Of a DNA stretch of 64,000 nt, positions 1-13,600 are shown piece after piece. The position numbers and the translations under genes are program-made. Origin of the DNA: Gordionus sp. m RMFG-2023 (lineage: Eukaryota; Nematomorpha; Gordioida; Chordodea; Parachordodidae); the NCBI RefSeq assembly GCF_954871325.1, contig NC_088778.1, forward strand, positions 1,426,001 through 1,490,000, given 5' to 3'. Below the pieces are notes generated by a model, which was not told the origin of the DNA, ran no database searches, and was given only the letters and a program-made list of their open reading frames with translations. How positions within the stretch are numbered: position 1 is the stretch's first letter; each line of letters starts with the position of its first letter.

Positions 1-1165
1 CGGCATCAAAATTCGGCATTTTCTCGCGGCACATTGGGCAAAATCCTCATTCTGCCCCTGATCTTGAGAAATAACTGAAGCAGCTGGTAATGGTTTGATG
101 AATTTATTAAAAGTATTCCAACAAACAAGTTTTTACTGAACGAGATAACACGGTATGGTTGTTGATTGACCAACAAATTTACGATATTTTCTATAGGACT
201 TACCAACAGTGACATTATTTCTATATTTGTTGTATTTTTTTATATGATGAAAATAGAAAAATGATAGGGGAGCTAAAACACGCCCCATAAAAAACTACAA
301 CTTTTTTGATTATAAAAATTTTTTTTATTAAGTATTAATTTCTACCGCAGATAAAACGACGTTTATTTTAAAAATTTTGTAAAATTACTTCTCCTAAATA
401 GATAACAAGTAAAAATTTTAAATTTTAAACACAATGTAATGGTAAATGAAATATTTCATATATATATTATCATTTTATTAATTTTTATATATTTATCTAG
501 TTAGTGGATATTAAAGTAATCCAGGTTAAATTGTATTTTACGATTCATTTAATATTGGCACAAAAAAAGGGGTTATCTTACAATTTTATAATTTAATAAA
601 AATATATCCGCTAGTTGGCGTTATAATATTAAACTTTTTTTAAAAAAAATTAGTTTTACGAAAATAAGTGAATAGTGAAAATGATCAACATTTATTTTTT
701 GATCAAATAAATAAATGAATAATGTATTTCAAGGAGGTGCAAATTATCATATATACTTATCAATTTTATAATGCCATCAGAGGGAATGCCTAAATGATAC
801 ATCGGATATGCTGGATCTTGATGGCACTTGCATACCCTGATACCCGTTTTCAAATTGGCTACTCCAATGATGATCAACAATAATGCCACTCAAAATAAAT
901 AAAACGTTTTGATAAAAAAATATGATTTTGTTTCGTGTACCTTCTAAAAAAATGAAAATCAAAGGAGCGGTTATGGAGCGGCAGCGCTCCTTTTAATATG
1001 TAGTAGCGGGACCTCGTTCTTTTTGAGAAGGCAGGAGCGGGAGCAGGAGCTCGCTACTTTTAAAAAGGAGAGTTAACAACTCTTAAAAATTGGGACAAAT
1101 TATCTAATAGCTATATCGTATAGGAATTTATTATTAAGCTTCTTAAACTTGTAGAGTATAATTAA
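1..1165. other. Gene-free A+T-rich stretch
   Basis: No reading frame here has a recognisable motif, splice context or codon bias. The sequence is A+T-rich with short homopolymer runs. A small GC-rich patch near 965-1060 has repeated GGAGCGG/GAGCGGGAGC words but no coding sense. I see nothing else. Confidence 0.5.
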
Positions 1166-1527
1166 AGGGATCATGACTATCCGGTTCACGGGATTTAAAG
1201 GGATCCCTCTAAAATTTCAATTTTTTAAAGGATAAAGAACTATACGGTATTATTACTGGGGCAGAGATTGACCTCCAGTTGAATAAATCTTTTGATTAGC
1301 TATCGAATGATACCCTATACTAGACATATCTTATATCATAAGGCCAAAAAAAAACAAAATTGAAAATTAAAAATGCAACGAAACTCGTGAAAAACGCTTT
1401 TAAAATAAGATTCCTCTTTATCACGATTAAAACGTGATAATCCCGTATTATCATTCCTTAATTATCAACCCTAATTTTTTAGTTATCCCTTTAAATCCCG
1501 TGAAGATCCTGGATAGTCATGATCCCT
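1166..1527. mobile_element. 362-bp MITE with TTAA target duplication
   Basis: The left end reads AGGGATCATGACTATCC and the right end is its reverse complement, giving 17-bp terminal inverted repeats. TTAA lies directly outside both ends (1162-1165 and 1528-1531). A second inverted pair containing ACGGGATTTAAAGGGAT sits just inside each end. There is no ORF. Exact TTAA duplication is the signature of piggyBac and Kolobok transposases, so this is a non-autonomous relative of one of those groups. Which one cannot be told from the ends alone. Confidence 0.8.
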
Positions 1528-1541
1528 TTAAAAATTACGAC

Positions 1542-1543
<2 letters not shown>

Positions 1544-1572
<29 letters not shown>
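1544..1572. repeat. (TA)n(GA)n microsatellite
   Basis: A short TA run passes directly into a GA run just outside the TTAA-type MITE. Simple sequence, no further function seen. Confidence 0.8.
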
Positions 1573-2098
1573 TTGAAAACCGATAGGAAACATAAAATAC
1601 AAATTATTTGACAAGGTTAGCAAATATAAAATCACAAAACTGAGCTTGAATTTATAATTAATGTTTTTCAATATAGAAAAAATATGCCATCTGTAGCCTA
1701 TATTTTAATTTAATTTTAGTTTTTCAAAAAAAAAATATTATAACGCTGCCTGCGTTGACGGCGTCTAAAAAAATGACGCGTTGCCTTCCGCCGATTAGAT
1801 TTTTCTAACTCGTGCCGATCGCCGATAGTTTGAAAGAAAAGAAAATAATCATATTTTTAAAGACTTCTTCACCTTATCGAATATTTATTTTTTTTTTAAA
1901 ATGAAAATCAAATCAATTAAATCATACTTTCGATAAATATATTTTTTAGCTAAATTATTTTTTTTCTTCTTTACCAGTTAAATTTTACAAGATATTTTTT
2001 TTATTTAGACCCTGCTACAATTGAATTAGGCCATATGCGTAGATATGCTAGGATACTTACTGTTCATATGTTCCTTCTACCCTCGCAACGATTCTTTA

Positions 2099-2256
2099 GG
2101 CTGCATTCAAAGTGGAGACGGAAAAATTTGCCGGATCCTTTAAGACGGAAGGTATCGAAACGGACGCGCTATGAACATATATACCATTTTTAATGAGATC
2201 GACTTTTGACGGAACGGATGTAAAAAAACGGATTCGTCTCCATTTTGAACGCAGCC
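2099..2256. mobile_element. 158-bp PIF/Harbinger-type MITE
   Basis: The left end GGCTGCATTCAAAGTGGAG is repeated in inverted orientation at the right end with two mismatches (GGCTGCGTTCAAAATGGAG). Both ends are bordered by TTA (2096-2098 and 2257-2259). A 3-bp TTA/TWA duplication with ends beginning GGC fits the PIF/Harbinger superfamily. The interior has no ORF. A single matching end (GGCTGCATTCATAGTGGGA) occurs near 54920, so the family is dispersed in this genome. Confidence 0.75.
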
Positions 2257-2405
2257 TTAAAAGGATAAAATGATTATTTTCTAAAAAAAATTTATATTTG
2301 TTCCTTTATACTTTTTTTTACATCTAAATCGTTATGATTAGATTAATTATATATATATTAAAATATTTTTAAAATGATAATAATCAATATATGCATATAC
2401 AAATA

Positions 2406-2771
2406 TGTCGTATGGAGGATTCGGAAATCCGTGGGGATTCGGAATCTCTCAATTTTAAATCATTTACCGATAACCAGAAATGTATTCCAGTATGTGTTAG
2501 AGTACCCAAACTGTAAATTTCAAACAATTTTGCCAATAAACTTTTAGAAATACTCCTAATTTATATTAATTTTTCTTATTTTCATATAAATTAAAAAAAA
2601 ATACCAAAATGTCTATGGCTGAAATTGGCTGAAATTTATAGGGACTCTACACGTGCTAGAATCCATTTCCGGTTAAATCGGATCTAAAAAATTTTTTAAA
2701 ATCGCCCTAGGTAAATGATTTAAAATTGAGAGATTCCGAATCCCCACTGATTCCGAATTCCCCATACGACA
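2406..2771. mobile_element. 366-bp MITE with TA flanks
   Basis: Both ends begin TGTCGTATGG and continue as an inverted repeat of about 60 bp that includes GATTCGGAATCTCTCAATTT in both arms. TA borders each end (2404-2405, 2772-2773). TA duplication suggests a Tc1/mariner-class non-autonomous element, but TA is common in this A+T-rich DNA, so the superfamily is tentative. No coding capacity. Confidence 0.65.
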
Positions 2772-2773
2772 TA

Positions 2774-3929
2774 TATACTAATAATATTTGTTATCATAAA
2801 CATACTTTATGCCTTATCCCTCTAACCACGCGTTTCCAACCGTACCATTAAAACTTGCAAAATTTAATTTTCTTAAAAAATATTACTTAAGCATTCTCCT
2901 TTTAAGAAAAAAAATCATATAAATAAGATGGTACACTAATTTTAATTCTCATAATTCCTTCTCAAGTCTAAAGGTTTGGGTTGATAAAAAAATCCGATTT
3001 TTTTTTTCTAACTTTAAAAAAAAATCGGTGATTTAAATGCAACGTGATTAATTTTAGAAGTTATATTGATTTTTTCTTATCAACAAAATTTGAAACCCCA
3101 GGGCCCTAGCAAATCTGAGAACCTGGGACCACAAAATCTTTTAAAACATTTTTAGGAACCGGAAGTAACTCTTTAGAGGCCGATCACCTAATATACCCGG
3201 GGATTCCAATTTTTTAATGTTTAAAATGTCGAGGGAACAATGTCTATAGGGAATTCCACAAATAGCATATAAATAAAATAATTAATATCATGAATAGTAT
3301 GGGCGATTTCCGATTTAAAAATAAAATAAATAAAAATTTACCATATTTTAAAAAGAATATTTATTATTTAGCTTTTGTTCAATAAAATATAAAATTTCGA
3401 TTCTAATATTTCGGATCGACCAATTTAAGTTGCTCAGACATTTAAAAATCTGATCCATCGAGCTGAGTAAATAAGTATTTGGCGCGAGTTGTCCGGTCCG
3501 CGGGCCAAGATCGAACCAGGTCCCGTCAGTTAAATTTTATCCTCTTTTGCGGGTTTTTTGATCAGTGAGATAAGGTAAATTAAATTAGCTGTTCTTTTGT
3601 TCAAAACGGTTATGGATTTTTTTTTTAAAAAAAAAGTAGTAGTTCCGGTTCTTTAAAATGTTTAAGATGGTTATCTAGTTCCGTTTCTTAGATTTGACCA
3701 ACTTCTGTTTCCGGTCAAAATCCTCTGAACGTAGCATAATTATTTTCAAATTCGATAAGTTGACCTTTGTTCTATTTCCCAAAGATCCGTCTATTTTAAA
3801 ATATATTTATAATAATTTATTAATCTACATTGCAATTGATGAATTATTTGTCCTCGAAAAAAACTGTTAATAATTTTTTAAAAACAAATCAGAGAAAAAA
3901 TCCACATTTTAAATGCCTGTTTTTTAATT

Positions 3930-3965
<36 letters not shown>

Positions 3966-6900
3966 TCAAGGGTCTAGAAATCAGGTCCGAATATATTTTT
4001 TTTCGTATTAAAATTCAAAGAAGGTTTATTAGGGGGCCAGATGGTCCGATCCGAAATATATCTTCATTTGCAAGGCACGCGTTCCGCCACGCGCCTTGGA
4101 GAATGGCCAGATCTAGGCAGCCATATGGGTATGGGCGGGTGTTTAAAATATTTTACTGGAGAAATTTGTTAGAACAAACTTATATTTATTAAAAATTGAT
4201 TCTTTCTAAAATATTGCTTATTTCGTGAATTTAAAAAGATAAAAATAATTAAAGAATCCAACCAACCAATCAGAGCCGATTTTAAAAATGGCTAACTCAA
4301 TATTTTAGCCGGAAAAAGATTGCTTAAGCATCGAAATTTCGTTAATAGATATTCAAACCCCTCTGCCATTTATGATCAAAATTTTCAGATTTACGTAATA
4401 TTTTTCTGAATTAAATACTGAGTTTGGCGTATTTAAAAATTGACTCGCTCAAACGACATTTTTCGTCACTAGTGAGAGTAAAGTTTTTTAACCAATGGAT
4501 GAGCTAGAGAATTTTTTGTTTTCAAAACTTACCGATTGGCTGGTTGAATTTTTTTAAACCAATGGGTGAACTGGTTCTTGGATTAAAGCCCACCTATTGT
4601 TGGCCTCTATAACTGAGGAAAGATTAAGGCTTTTTTTTTCTTAGTGGATATTCTTAATTCTAGTGTTGTTAAACGGTTAAATCCAGGAGTTAGCCAAAAT
4701 ATTATTGGCAATCGATGCCCAGACCTTTCAGTCATGTGTGGGCGAAATTTTCAGATTTTGGGTAAAATGTTTCGCCTAAAATCTTATAAATTGGCTAGTT
4801 TTAGAAAACCTAATATGAATTTTAGCCAATCAGACTTGCTCTCGTCCTCATTATAGCGCGATTAAATTTTAAAACCATTTTTTTTAAAATATAAATTAAT
4901 CCTAACCCATATTTTTCTAACCCTTTAATTTTCTTTTGGGTTCCTGAACCTTTACCAACCCATGATTGATTTCCTGTCAATATTCACCTTTCAAGATGAT
5001 TGGCGTGTAGATTGTGCTGAAACCCGAATAGGCTCTGATTATATTGTCTGTTAAATAGTGTGGTTTAAAGTTTTAAATTATAAAATAGGCCTTGCTATTT
5101 TTAATTAAAATTTTTAATTTCTAAAGATTTTGTTTTAAATGACTATTTGTTAAAATAATTTCCTTTCCCTATCACGCATGCGTGTTCTCGCGAAAAATGA
5201 AACAATATTTTTTATAAGGTTTGTTTACTATTTACACGAGCTGAAGCAGTTCATGATTGATAGACATCTTTATTGGGCATGAGATTATTCCCATATCGAG
5301 ACGAAATTGTCATATTAATCGATAAATTTAAAATGTTATTGACTTTACCCTTCCTTACATTTCGTCGAAGGCCATAGACGGGATCGAGACCGAAATCAAA
5401 AGCAGAGTTTGAATATCATTCCTGCCGGTTTATTCGATAATAAATTTTTATTTGATCCCCGGCTGGTCTAATATTTGATTGACCAATCTTTTAGACGAGC
5501 TAGGGGTTGGGTTGTTAAAAAGCTACATGGATATGGGATATAGTTTATGTATAATAAAAATGAATCAATTGCTGTCACCCGAAGTGATGTTTAAAATATT
5601 TTCAATGGAATCGAATATGAATTATTCTATTCGCCGGATTTAACTGTCCAATTATATGATTCGTTCGGGAAATATGCGCACCGAGTAATAACTTCTTTCT
5701 TACTCTCCTTATTTCCATCCAATTACCGACATTTTTAAATACCTTCAGAGCCTGTTCTATAATTCTAAGATCCAAAATACGTACAAGAACCGTCTAAATA
5801 AAAAAAAAATGAATGTTTGGTGCCTAAATGACGGCTAAATATTTTATCGTTAAAATGGGACAAGAAATCAACGGGGTGCTTAGTGTCTAAAATGAGGTTT
5901 ATATAGGGACCGGTTTTAGCCGAAAGCTCATCCGCCCATTGTTTTGATTCATTTAACCCGATTGTCTGCCCGACAACGGTATTTATTATTCATCCGCCCG
6001 CCCATTCATCTAAAAGTTATCTTCAAGCCGTCGCCCGCCCAACCCTTAAAATGTATTTGATTGGTTGGTTCGGGCTCTTTATTTATTTTAATAAAACTTC
6101 TATAATGCGCAATAAAATGGGAATACATTTTCTTTTCGTATAAAATAATTTACTCTTAAACTCCTTCGGCTCATTCCGCATGAAATGTATTTCAAATTCA
6201 ACCGGCTCCCTCTCCCGCCCATTGTTTTAAAAATATTTTTAACACGCCCGTCGGCCGCTTAATTTTTTAAGACCCCTCACACCTTCCCATAAATCCACGG
6301 TAATTTTTTATAATTAAACTAATTTTCCAAAAAAATCTTCCACATTTTCTAATCAAAAATATAATATTTTGTAAATTATATAATTTTTAAAAAAAAATTT
6401 GTAACTCAAAAGTGTCTAATTTATGTTTTATTATTTTCCTTTTTCGAGATACCAATAGAGAACGGGGTTTTTTTCCAGGTTTTAAAAATTTTATTAATTG
6501 ATTCAACGAAACAAATGTTTCAACGCAATTAAAGATTTCTGATCTTCATGAAATACCTTCTATGCGAAAGCTATTAGTAATTCTTTGCTAACTTATAACA
6601 TACATAGACTTATCCAGGATTTTCCTATGGAGTGGGCGGGGGTGGCACTATCAGATGTGATTTTTTCGCCATAAATTTTACTGAAGTAGGTCCACTAATT
6701 GTATGTCCCCACACCGTATCGAATATCTGTTCCGGTTGTAAAATAGCGGTTCGGTTAGTCAAAAGTAATAATATCGGTTCGGTTTGAACTTTTAAAAAAC
6801 CGAGTCAGACCTTTTCGCACGGCTCATTATTATTTTATAGAGGGATAGATAGCGTGATTAAAATATTCTCTTTTTTCTACAAAATTTTCTAATACGCTTG

Positions 6901-9304
6901 TCTGTCAAATTATTTTCTAAAAGGAGGAATATATTAATTTTACTGAGGGCATATCTATATGATTACTTGGGTTGCGCGCGCAGAAAAATATCCAAAAAAA
7001 TAATTACTGATAATTTTTGTAGTTAAAAAAATGATTGAATTAAAATATCGCAATATTCAAACCGGTTCACAGCCATTTTTAGGGGTTCGGTTGTCAATTT
7101 TTTTACGGCTAAGGTCGGGTTTAGACATTGACATATAATGATACCTAGATTGACGACGCGTTCGTGATAACGTATTTGAAAGCGTCGTTGAATGCGAATC
7201 AGCTGGACCAGCTGTTTTGCTAACCCATGTAGTAATTATTCTCATGTTATATTATTAAATTGATAACGTGCTTCGTAATTATCTCAATGATCAGCCAATT
7301 GTTTAATAACGTTTGCGACAGACATAGGATTAATTTGGCTTCTCGTTTAAGATTTTTTAATAATGATATGGGTAGTCAAAATGGCATCCCCAGCTGTTTT
7401 CATTGATATACACTTTATACATTTCTAGAGGGGAATTAGGATATATCCCACTTTTAGGGTTAGGGGTACTCTTAGTTTTTCAGGAAAATTTCCGATGAGC
7501 AGAATTTATATCCCCTTTGTTCGCGCTTGATAGCATAGCTCTATAATTTAACATGATTTTAATTTGTAAATTACTTGTCGTTTAAGCGACCGCGGCATTT
7601 CTCTCTAAAATTCCCGACTGATGTTTACCTTAGAGAAGAGAAGAGACTTCAAAATTACAGTTAATTTAAACTTATATAAATAGAAGGCCGGGGCAATAGC
7701 GATCCCATCTAAAAAATTATCAATTCCATTTTTTTTTACTGGCAACCATTGATTACCGATGTCAAATTGATGCACAAATGCTTTTTAAGGTAGAGATTAA
7801 TTATGAAAAATATATTCTTAACCTTTTTGTTTTTATTTTACTAGTGCCGTTGAATACATCGCTCTACCATTATTTTCGATATAAACAATCAATAAAATAA
7901 TTATTGTAAATAAATGTGAAACAGACGATAAATATTTCTCGCTGGATTTTCGCTCACATAGTTACCCCACGAGGAAAAAAAAAATTGACGCGATCGATTA
8001 AAAAAAAACGATGAAAAAAAAATAAATATATAAATAAAATTATTTATAATAACGCATTTTATAGGCTTTGTTTAACCGTGGTAACAGCCGTATTGTTAAC
8101 AGATTTACCATGTTATCAGCTGATAAAATTATAAATAATATAAAATTAGATGTGTTTCACAATCGCGATATAATTTTACGAAAATAATTTACATAATTGA
8201 GGTCGGCTAACGATCTACATAAATTTATAGGTTTTTTTTTGAACAATAGGTTTGTTTATTTTTTTTTAAAAAAATGTGTTACTTTACTTCTTTGACATCT
8301 GCACGAAGTAAACAAAATAAAAATTCGCAATATAAAAAACTATAACCCCCCCCCCCCCCCCTTCTTTTTTAATAAAATATAATTTGAAAAAAAAAAGATT
8401 AAAATATTATTCTTTTTTTTTTTCAACGAGATAGACTTAGCCCGTCTACAACAGTCACTATATGTATTGGTAAATACAAATGTACCATTCTTCATTTTTT
8501 TTAAATAAATTTTATTTTTAAAGATAAATAAAAATTTGAACCATCAGGCGCTATAGGCTATACCATAGCACTTAGTTTTTTTTATTAATTTTCTATACGC
8601 TTCAAGAAATATTTAAGTTATTTTATTATTTTTTTTTAAATGTTCATTTTATTTTACACGGCTTTTAATGTATCAACTTTTAAAATAAAAGATTTTTAAA
8701 AAAAAGGCATATGTCCGCCATATTTCTCTATTTTTAAAACCTTAGCTGATTGGCTGAAACGAATCGACGGAGGTAAAAGAGGGTGGGTGAGTGAAATGGA
8801 GACAGTTATAATAATAATTAAAAATAATAATCTCTTTTTATCCTCTTATAGCAAAAAATTATTTATTTATTTTTTATAAATAATAATGATGGAAAAAAAA
8901 AAGCTGCGAGCTATAAACTAAAAACGCAGTTAAGCTGAAACACGAAAAAAAAAAACAAAACAATAGAATAATAAATAATCATTATTTTTTTATTTATTTA
9001 TTTTTTTTAAATTGAAAAAAAAAACAAATGCGAGTTTTGAAAAAAAAAACAGCGAAAGAAGGCGAGGGGAAAAAATAATTTTATAACGATCATTTTTTTT
9101 AAAAAAAAAAATATATTCTTTTTTTTCGAAAAAAAAAACATACGCTAATTTTTTTTTTTTTTTGAAAAAGGCTTTGACTTCCATTTTGATTTTTCGCGAA
9201 AAATTTTATTAAAAGAAATATATAATTCCTTTTTCTGTATTCGCGCGAGATTTTAGTTTGTTCTCTTTTTTTTGGCGGCGGAACTTTTTTTTTTAAAACG
9301 GTAG
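2774..9304. other. Gene-free intergenic stretch with repeats
   Basis: I recognise no gene in this 6.5-kb stretch. It holds a (CTTT)n microsatellite (3928-3967), fragments of the TAGTGTTG-ended MITE family (about 4262-4340 and 4661-4850), a 16-base C run near 8346, and many long A or T runs. Short ORFs here are low-complexity or lack any codon bias. Confidence 0.5.
3928..3967. repeat. (CTTT)n microsatellite
   Basis: About nine uninterrupted CTTT units. They translate to a meaningless FLSFFLSF repeat in one frame, which should not be read as a gene. Confidence 0.9.
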
Positions 9305-10672
9305 ATGGTAAAAAGGCTAGAAAACGCTATGGACGATCTAAACAATTCGGACTACTTGAAAGCCGCTTACGAAAACTACCTGAACCAAGCCATCATGAAT
9401 CAAGGCGACAATAAGGGGCAGCATATCAGGGATTTGGTTTTGAGCGATCGAATCGCCGCCAACACTCCGGAAGAACCGTTAAACGATTTTAACGCCAACG
9501 GTCAAGACACCGGGTTCTCGACCGGTTCAGAATCCAAGACGTTGAGTTTGACCGATCAATACTACAATTTCATGAACAACAAAGAATTTTTTATAGATGC
9601 CGTTCGAACCAAAGATCCGAGACTCAAATTTGTGAGAAAGCAAGGACCGAACCTCAAGAGTATTATTTGGACTACCTTTTCGGTCATTTATTTCGAAGGC
9701 GAAATTACGAATTTTGTCAAATGCGATCGATGTGATCACGTGTACAAATACGACAGACGAACAACAGGCACCTCTACCCTCAACAGACATCCGTGTATCA
9801 GATACACGGTGTTGGGCGTCTCCCAATCGAGCGATTTCAATTCTCGCTACAATATACCCAATAACAATTCCCCGCTCAATCAAAGCTTATCATCCAATGG
9901 CAACGAAACGGATTCTCCGCAATACAATAACGCTCCTTCCACTTCTCTAAATAATAATGGGGTCGGTGGGGAAAGACTAAAAATCGAGGAAAAATATGAA
10001 GACAATTCTATAAAATTGAGGGATAACATGCTTTACAACGCGGCTCAAGAGAACGACCTGCCCACTATGGTTCCTTTTAATTCCAATAGTAATCTCTATT
10101 ATTCCAAAAACGCTAGTCTCAATGCCACAGAATCGCAGCTAAATCATACTTTCTCCAATAATTCTTCGTTTCCTCCTTCCAACAACCATTCCTCGCAGCT
10201 AAGGACAGATTATTATAATTATAAATCATATAACAAATATGCAAACCCTAAAAACGAGATTCCTCACGGGGCAACAGCAGACGATACCAAACATCACGTG
10301 GTTACTCAATCGGCTCTGAACGCCTTGCTAAAACAAAACGAGTTCAAGTACAGCGTGGTGGATAAATATAATTACAACAGTCTTAATTACCAACAACAAT
10401 TGCAAAGAGATAGGGATAATAAAGATCTGGTGAGGAATAATTCCTCCACCATAAATCACTTCCCACCTGGATCCGGAAGTCTGTCCTCAATATTGGAGAA
10501 AAATTATACTCCTATATACAGATATTCTCAGCATTCCATTTATCCTCCAGCTCCTAATTACAGTTATTCGCAATCAAATAATTCGTATTCTGCCGCTATC
10601 AAATCTTATTCATCGCAAAGTCCTAGTAAGATAAATAATAAACATTCTTTATTTCATAAAATGCCCTGCTAA
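9305..10672 (+). CDS. BED-type zinc-finger protein, 455 aa, Asn/Ser-rich tail
   Basis: This is one uninterrupted 455-codon frame, much richer in G+C than its flanks, as expected for real coding DNA. Residues about 105-170 form a BED-type finger. Its signs are an aromatic pair ahead of the finger (IIWTTFSVIYF), then CDRCDHVYKY, then TSTLNRHPC, giving the Cys-Cys-His-Cys ligands. BED fingers bind DNA and occur in hAT transposases and in host proteins derived from them. The rest is low-complexity: an acidic and Asn-rich N-terminus, and a long Asn/Ser/Tyr/Gln-rich C-terminus that is probably disordered. No transposase catalytic core or hAT dimerisation domain follows. The ATG at 9305 directly follows an in-frame TAG, which could also be the end of a splice acceptor, so an upstream non-coding exon is possible. 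Best guess: a domesticated DNA-binding protein. Target unknown. Confidence 0.75.
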   Translation: MVKRLENAMDDLNNSDYLKAAYENYLNQAIMNQGDNKGQHIRDLVLSDRIAANTPEEPLNDFNANGQDTGFSTGSESKTLSLTDQYYNFMNNKEFFIDAVRTKDPRLKFVRKQGPNLKSIIWTTFSVIYFEGEITNFVKCDRCDHVYKYDRRTTGTSTLNRHPCIRYTVLGVSQSSDFNSRYNIPNNNSPLNQSLSSNGNETDSPQYNNAPSTSLNNNGVGGERLKIEEKYEDNSIKLRDNMLYNAAQENDLPTMVPFNSNSNLYYSKNASLNATESQLNHTFSNNSSFPPSNNHSSQLRTDYYNYKSYNKYANPKNEIPHGATADDTKHHVVTQSALNALLKQNEFKYSVVDKYNYNSLNYQQQLQRDRDNKDLVRNNSSTINHFPPGSGSLSSILEKNYTPIYRYSQHSIYPPAPNYSYSQSNNSYSAAIKSYSSQSPSKINNKHSLFHKMPC

Positions 10673-13600
10673 ACTATTCCGCCTTATAATAATGATCAGC
10701 TGTGTCGCTGGGGGATTTTTTTGTTACGCGAAAGCGGAAATGCGTCAAACGATGGCTAAGGCGTCCAATCAAATCATCGCATTGGCAACCCATTATTGCA
10801 CAATGCGGAAATTAGATTGTTTTTTTTTCTCTCATTCGCTGGTGGGTATTTTTTTTTAAATTAAAATACTATAGTATATAAAATTCTTTGTGAAATATAG
10901 ATTTAAATCAATTTTAACATTTTTTATTGATTTATTTATATGCGAATTAGAGATCAGCTGCTATGGCCCCGGACTGGCAATTTTTAAAAAAATCTTATAA
11001 CGGACCGAACAATTTAAGCATGAAATATGAGGCACACAAGGGATCGTAAATCTCTGATTCTCACCAAAATTTTAATAGGCCAGCCCGGCCATATTTTAAT
11101 ATATATATTTTTTTTTTAATTTCATCTATCTTTGTATTTTTAAGAACCGTCTATCTAAATTACTACATCTACAAAATAATATATTTTTTATTCCATTATA
11201 CAATTACAAATTCGCAAAAAAAATCTCGTAGTCTTACTTAATTTTTTGATCAAACCCAGGCCAGCAGTAAAATTTTTTATATACCCGCCCCGATCCGATA
11301 TTAATATTAAAATAAATTCTCAAGCCCATAATTAGCTTCAAAAGATTTTTCCCAAAGGCCCATATACAAAAATTTAATGAAAAAAAAATACAATATTTAA
11401 GTGTATTCTAGGCAATCATCTTATTTACGTTACTAAAATTTATTATTGTTTCTAAGAAATAAAAGAAACCCGTCCGCTAGAAAATATAATATTACATATG
11501 GGCCGGGGATTGGTCCGGACCATGAAGGTCTCTGGTACAGATACAAACATAATTGATTTATAAAACGGTTGTTTTAGATAATCTCCTAGAGGAGATATAT
11601 AAAAATCTTGATTGACAATTGAGGAAAAATGTGATGGCCGGAAAATTTGTGCAAACAAAATTAAACGGGCCAAAGGGGGGGGGACTTTTCTTAAAACTTT
11701 AACCGGCTGGGCATAACGTGTCTAAAAAATGTTAGCGGACCGAACTGAACCGGAACCTGCGGACATCTAATATGAATGGTAATTTTATAATAAACATTAC
11801 AATCATAGGGATAGTGAGGTTAGCCAATGTATGGCGATTATTTGATTTGTATATTATCACGAACACCGTGTGTTCATCTTTATAAACCATTTCTAGACAA
11901 AGACAAAAGACCAAACTCCGTCTCAAAAAAAAAAAAGAATGCGCGAATTTGACACGTTTCGCAATTTTTAATTTAGATCGTATATCCGTATGCTTTAATT
12001 TTAAAAATAACGAATTGTCGTCTCCAATATCTTCTCTCATTTTTTTTTCGTCCTTCGGATATCATCCACATATATATATTATTTTTTTTAAAAATAGCAG
12101 CTAATTAATTTTACATTCAACCTACCCCACCCCACACATTCCCCCTTCCGCCCTATATTATTTCTTTTTTTTTCTACGAAATCCTTGTCTTATAAAAAAA
12201 AAATTTTTGGAAAATCAATAAAAACACAAAAATATCTAAAATAAAATGGCTTTTAAAAAAAAACGCATTTATAAAATACAAATTGAAATGCAATACATAA
12301 GATATAATAAAAGCCGCTTTTTAAAAAAAATATGTGTTTATCGCACGCGAAATTATTTATTTCTACTCTGACCAATGAGGTAACTATATCCGTCTATCAA
12401 TTCAATAATACCCCCCCCCCCCAACTGGACAAGTTCCTCAACCTTGGAAGGAACTTATCCGATATTTAATAATAACCCTAATCGGTCAAGCTCCCCCATC
12501 TTTGAAGGAACGCATCCTAATACCTATAATAAAGGTTTAGGCCCTGCTACTTGTTTGGGTTATACTGTTCAGATCGGGCCATATTAAAATTATTAGAAAT
12601 CCGTGCTGAATTCTTACTTCTTATCAAATTCGGGCCCTAGTTCGCAAACTTTCATTTTTAAATACATACTCGTTTTCATAAACAACGACAGACTCACAAT
12701 AAAATCGCCATATTTAAAATGATCGAATTTTAAAAACCGTTTATCGGAGGTCGTAAAATTATCCGGCAATTTGGAATCCGGGGCTGGGTTTTAAAATATT
12801 TTATATATTTTTTTTTTTTATAAATACCTTACCAGATGTGATTTTAAATTTTATTTTCATGGCTTAATCTATAAGAAATAATTAACTTTTGAAAAGTGGT
12901 ATTTATAATTAAGATTATTCCATATCCTATAGGTGGGGAAACCGCCAAATTTAGCCGATTAAGCCTTTAAATCTTAGCCAACATAATATATTAAAATGAT
13001 TTACAACCAATCACATGATGGAAATGTTTTACAACAAATCACGTGATAATACGGTTTATGTAGCCATAGTGAATTTTAAATAGTTCTGGCCAATAATTTT
13101 TTTTTTTAAAGTAATGAGCCGCCATGTAAAAAAGAAAGATGAAACGAAATGAAAAATATTAAAAAAAAATTTTCCATTTAAAATTAAAAGGCAAAAAACT
13201 ATTAGCTGACTATGCCTTATTAATCTAAGATAACATATGTTTTATGGCCAAGTTACCGCTATACGAACTGATAGCGGTGGATTTTTTTTGTGTAAGCTAT
13301 AGCGCAGTCTAAAAAGCGGCCATGACTAACGAGGCCTACAACCTAGAAATGCATTATTTCATTTATAACACTCGTCTAATTTTTTGCAATTCGCGTATTT
13401 TAACTCGTTCCCAACTCGAGGTCTGCACGGGTAGAGCTTTAACCCGCTAGAGGATTTTCCTTTAAGAATGAAGCGGCTATCTATCATATTTTGACTGACG
13501 TTAATCCACTTGCTAGCCAAAATAAGGTCAAAAATTTATTAGAAAGCAATAAGACCCATTTATACTTTTTTTCAAAAATATTTATAACGGAATCACGTGG

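Noticed and set aside
4060-4110. GC-rich hairpin (GGCACGCG ... CGCGCC) considered as a tRNA or other RNA gene
   Set aside because: No cloverleaf, no A/B box pair and no conserved loop sequence.
3830-4192. 120-codon ORF containing a FLSFFLSF repeat
   Set aside because: It crosses the (CTTT)n microsatellite and has no conserved sequence.
8990-9184. 64-codon ORF rich in Lys and Phe
   Set aside because: It is a translation of A and T homopolymer runs.
9527-9883. 118-codon minus-strand ORF
   Set aside because: Shadow of the BED-finger gene on the opposite strand.
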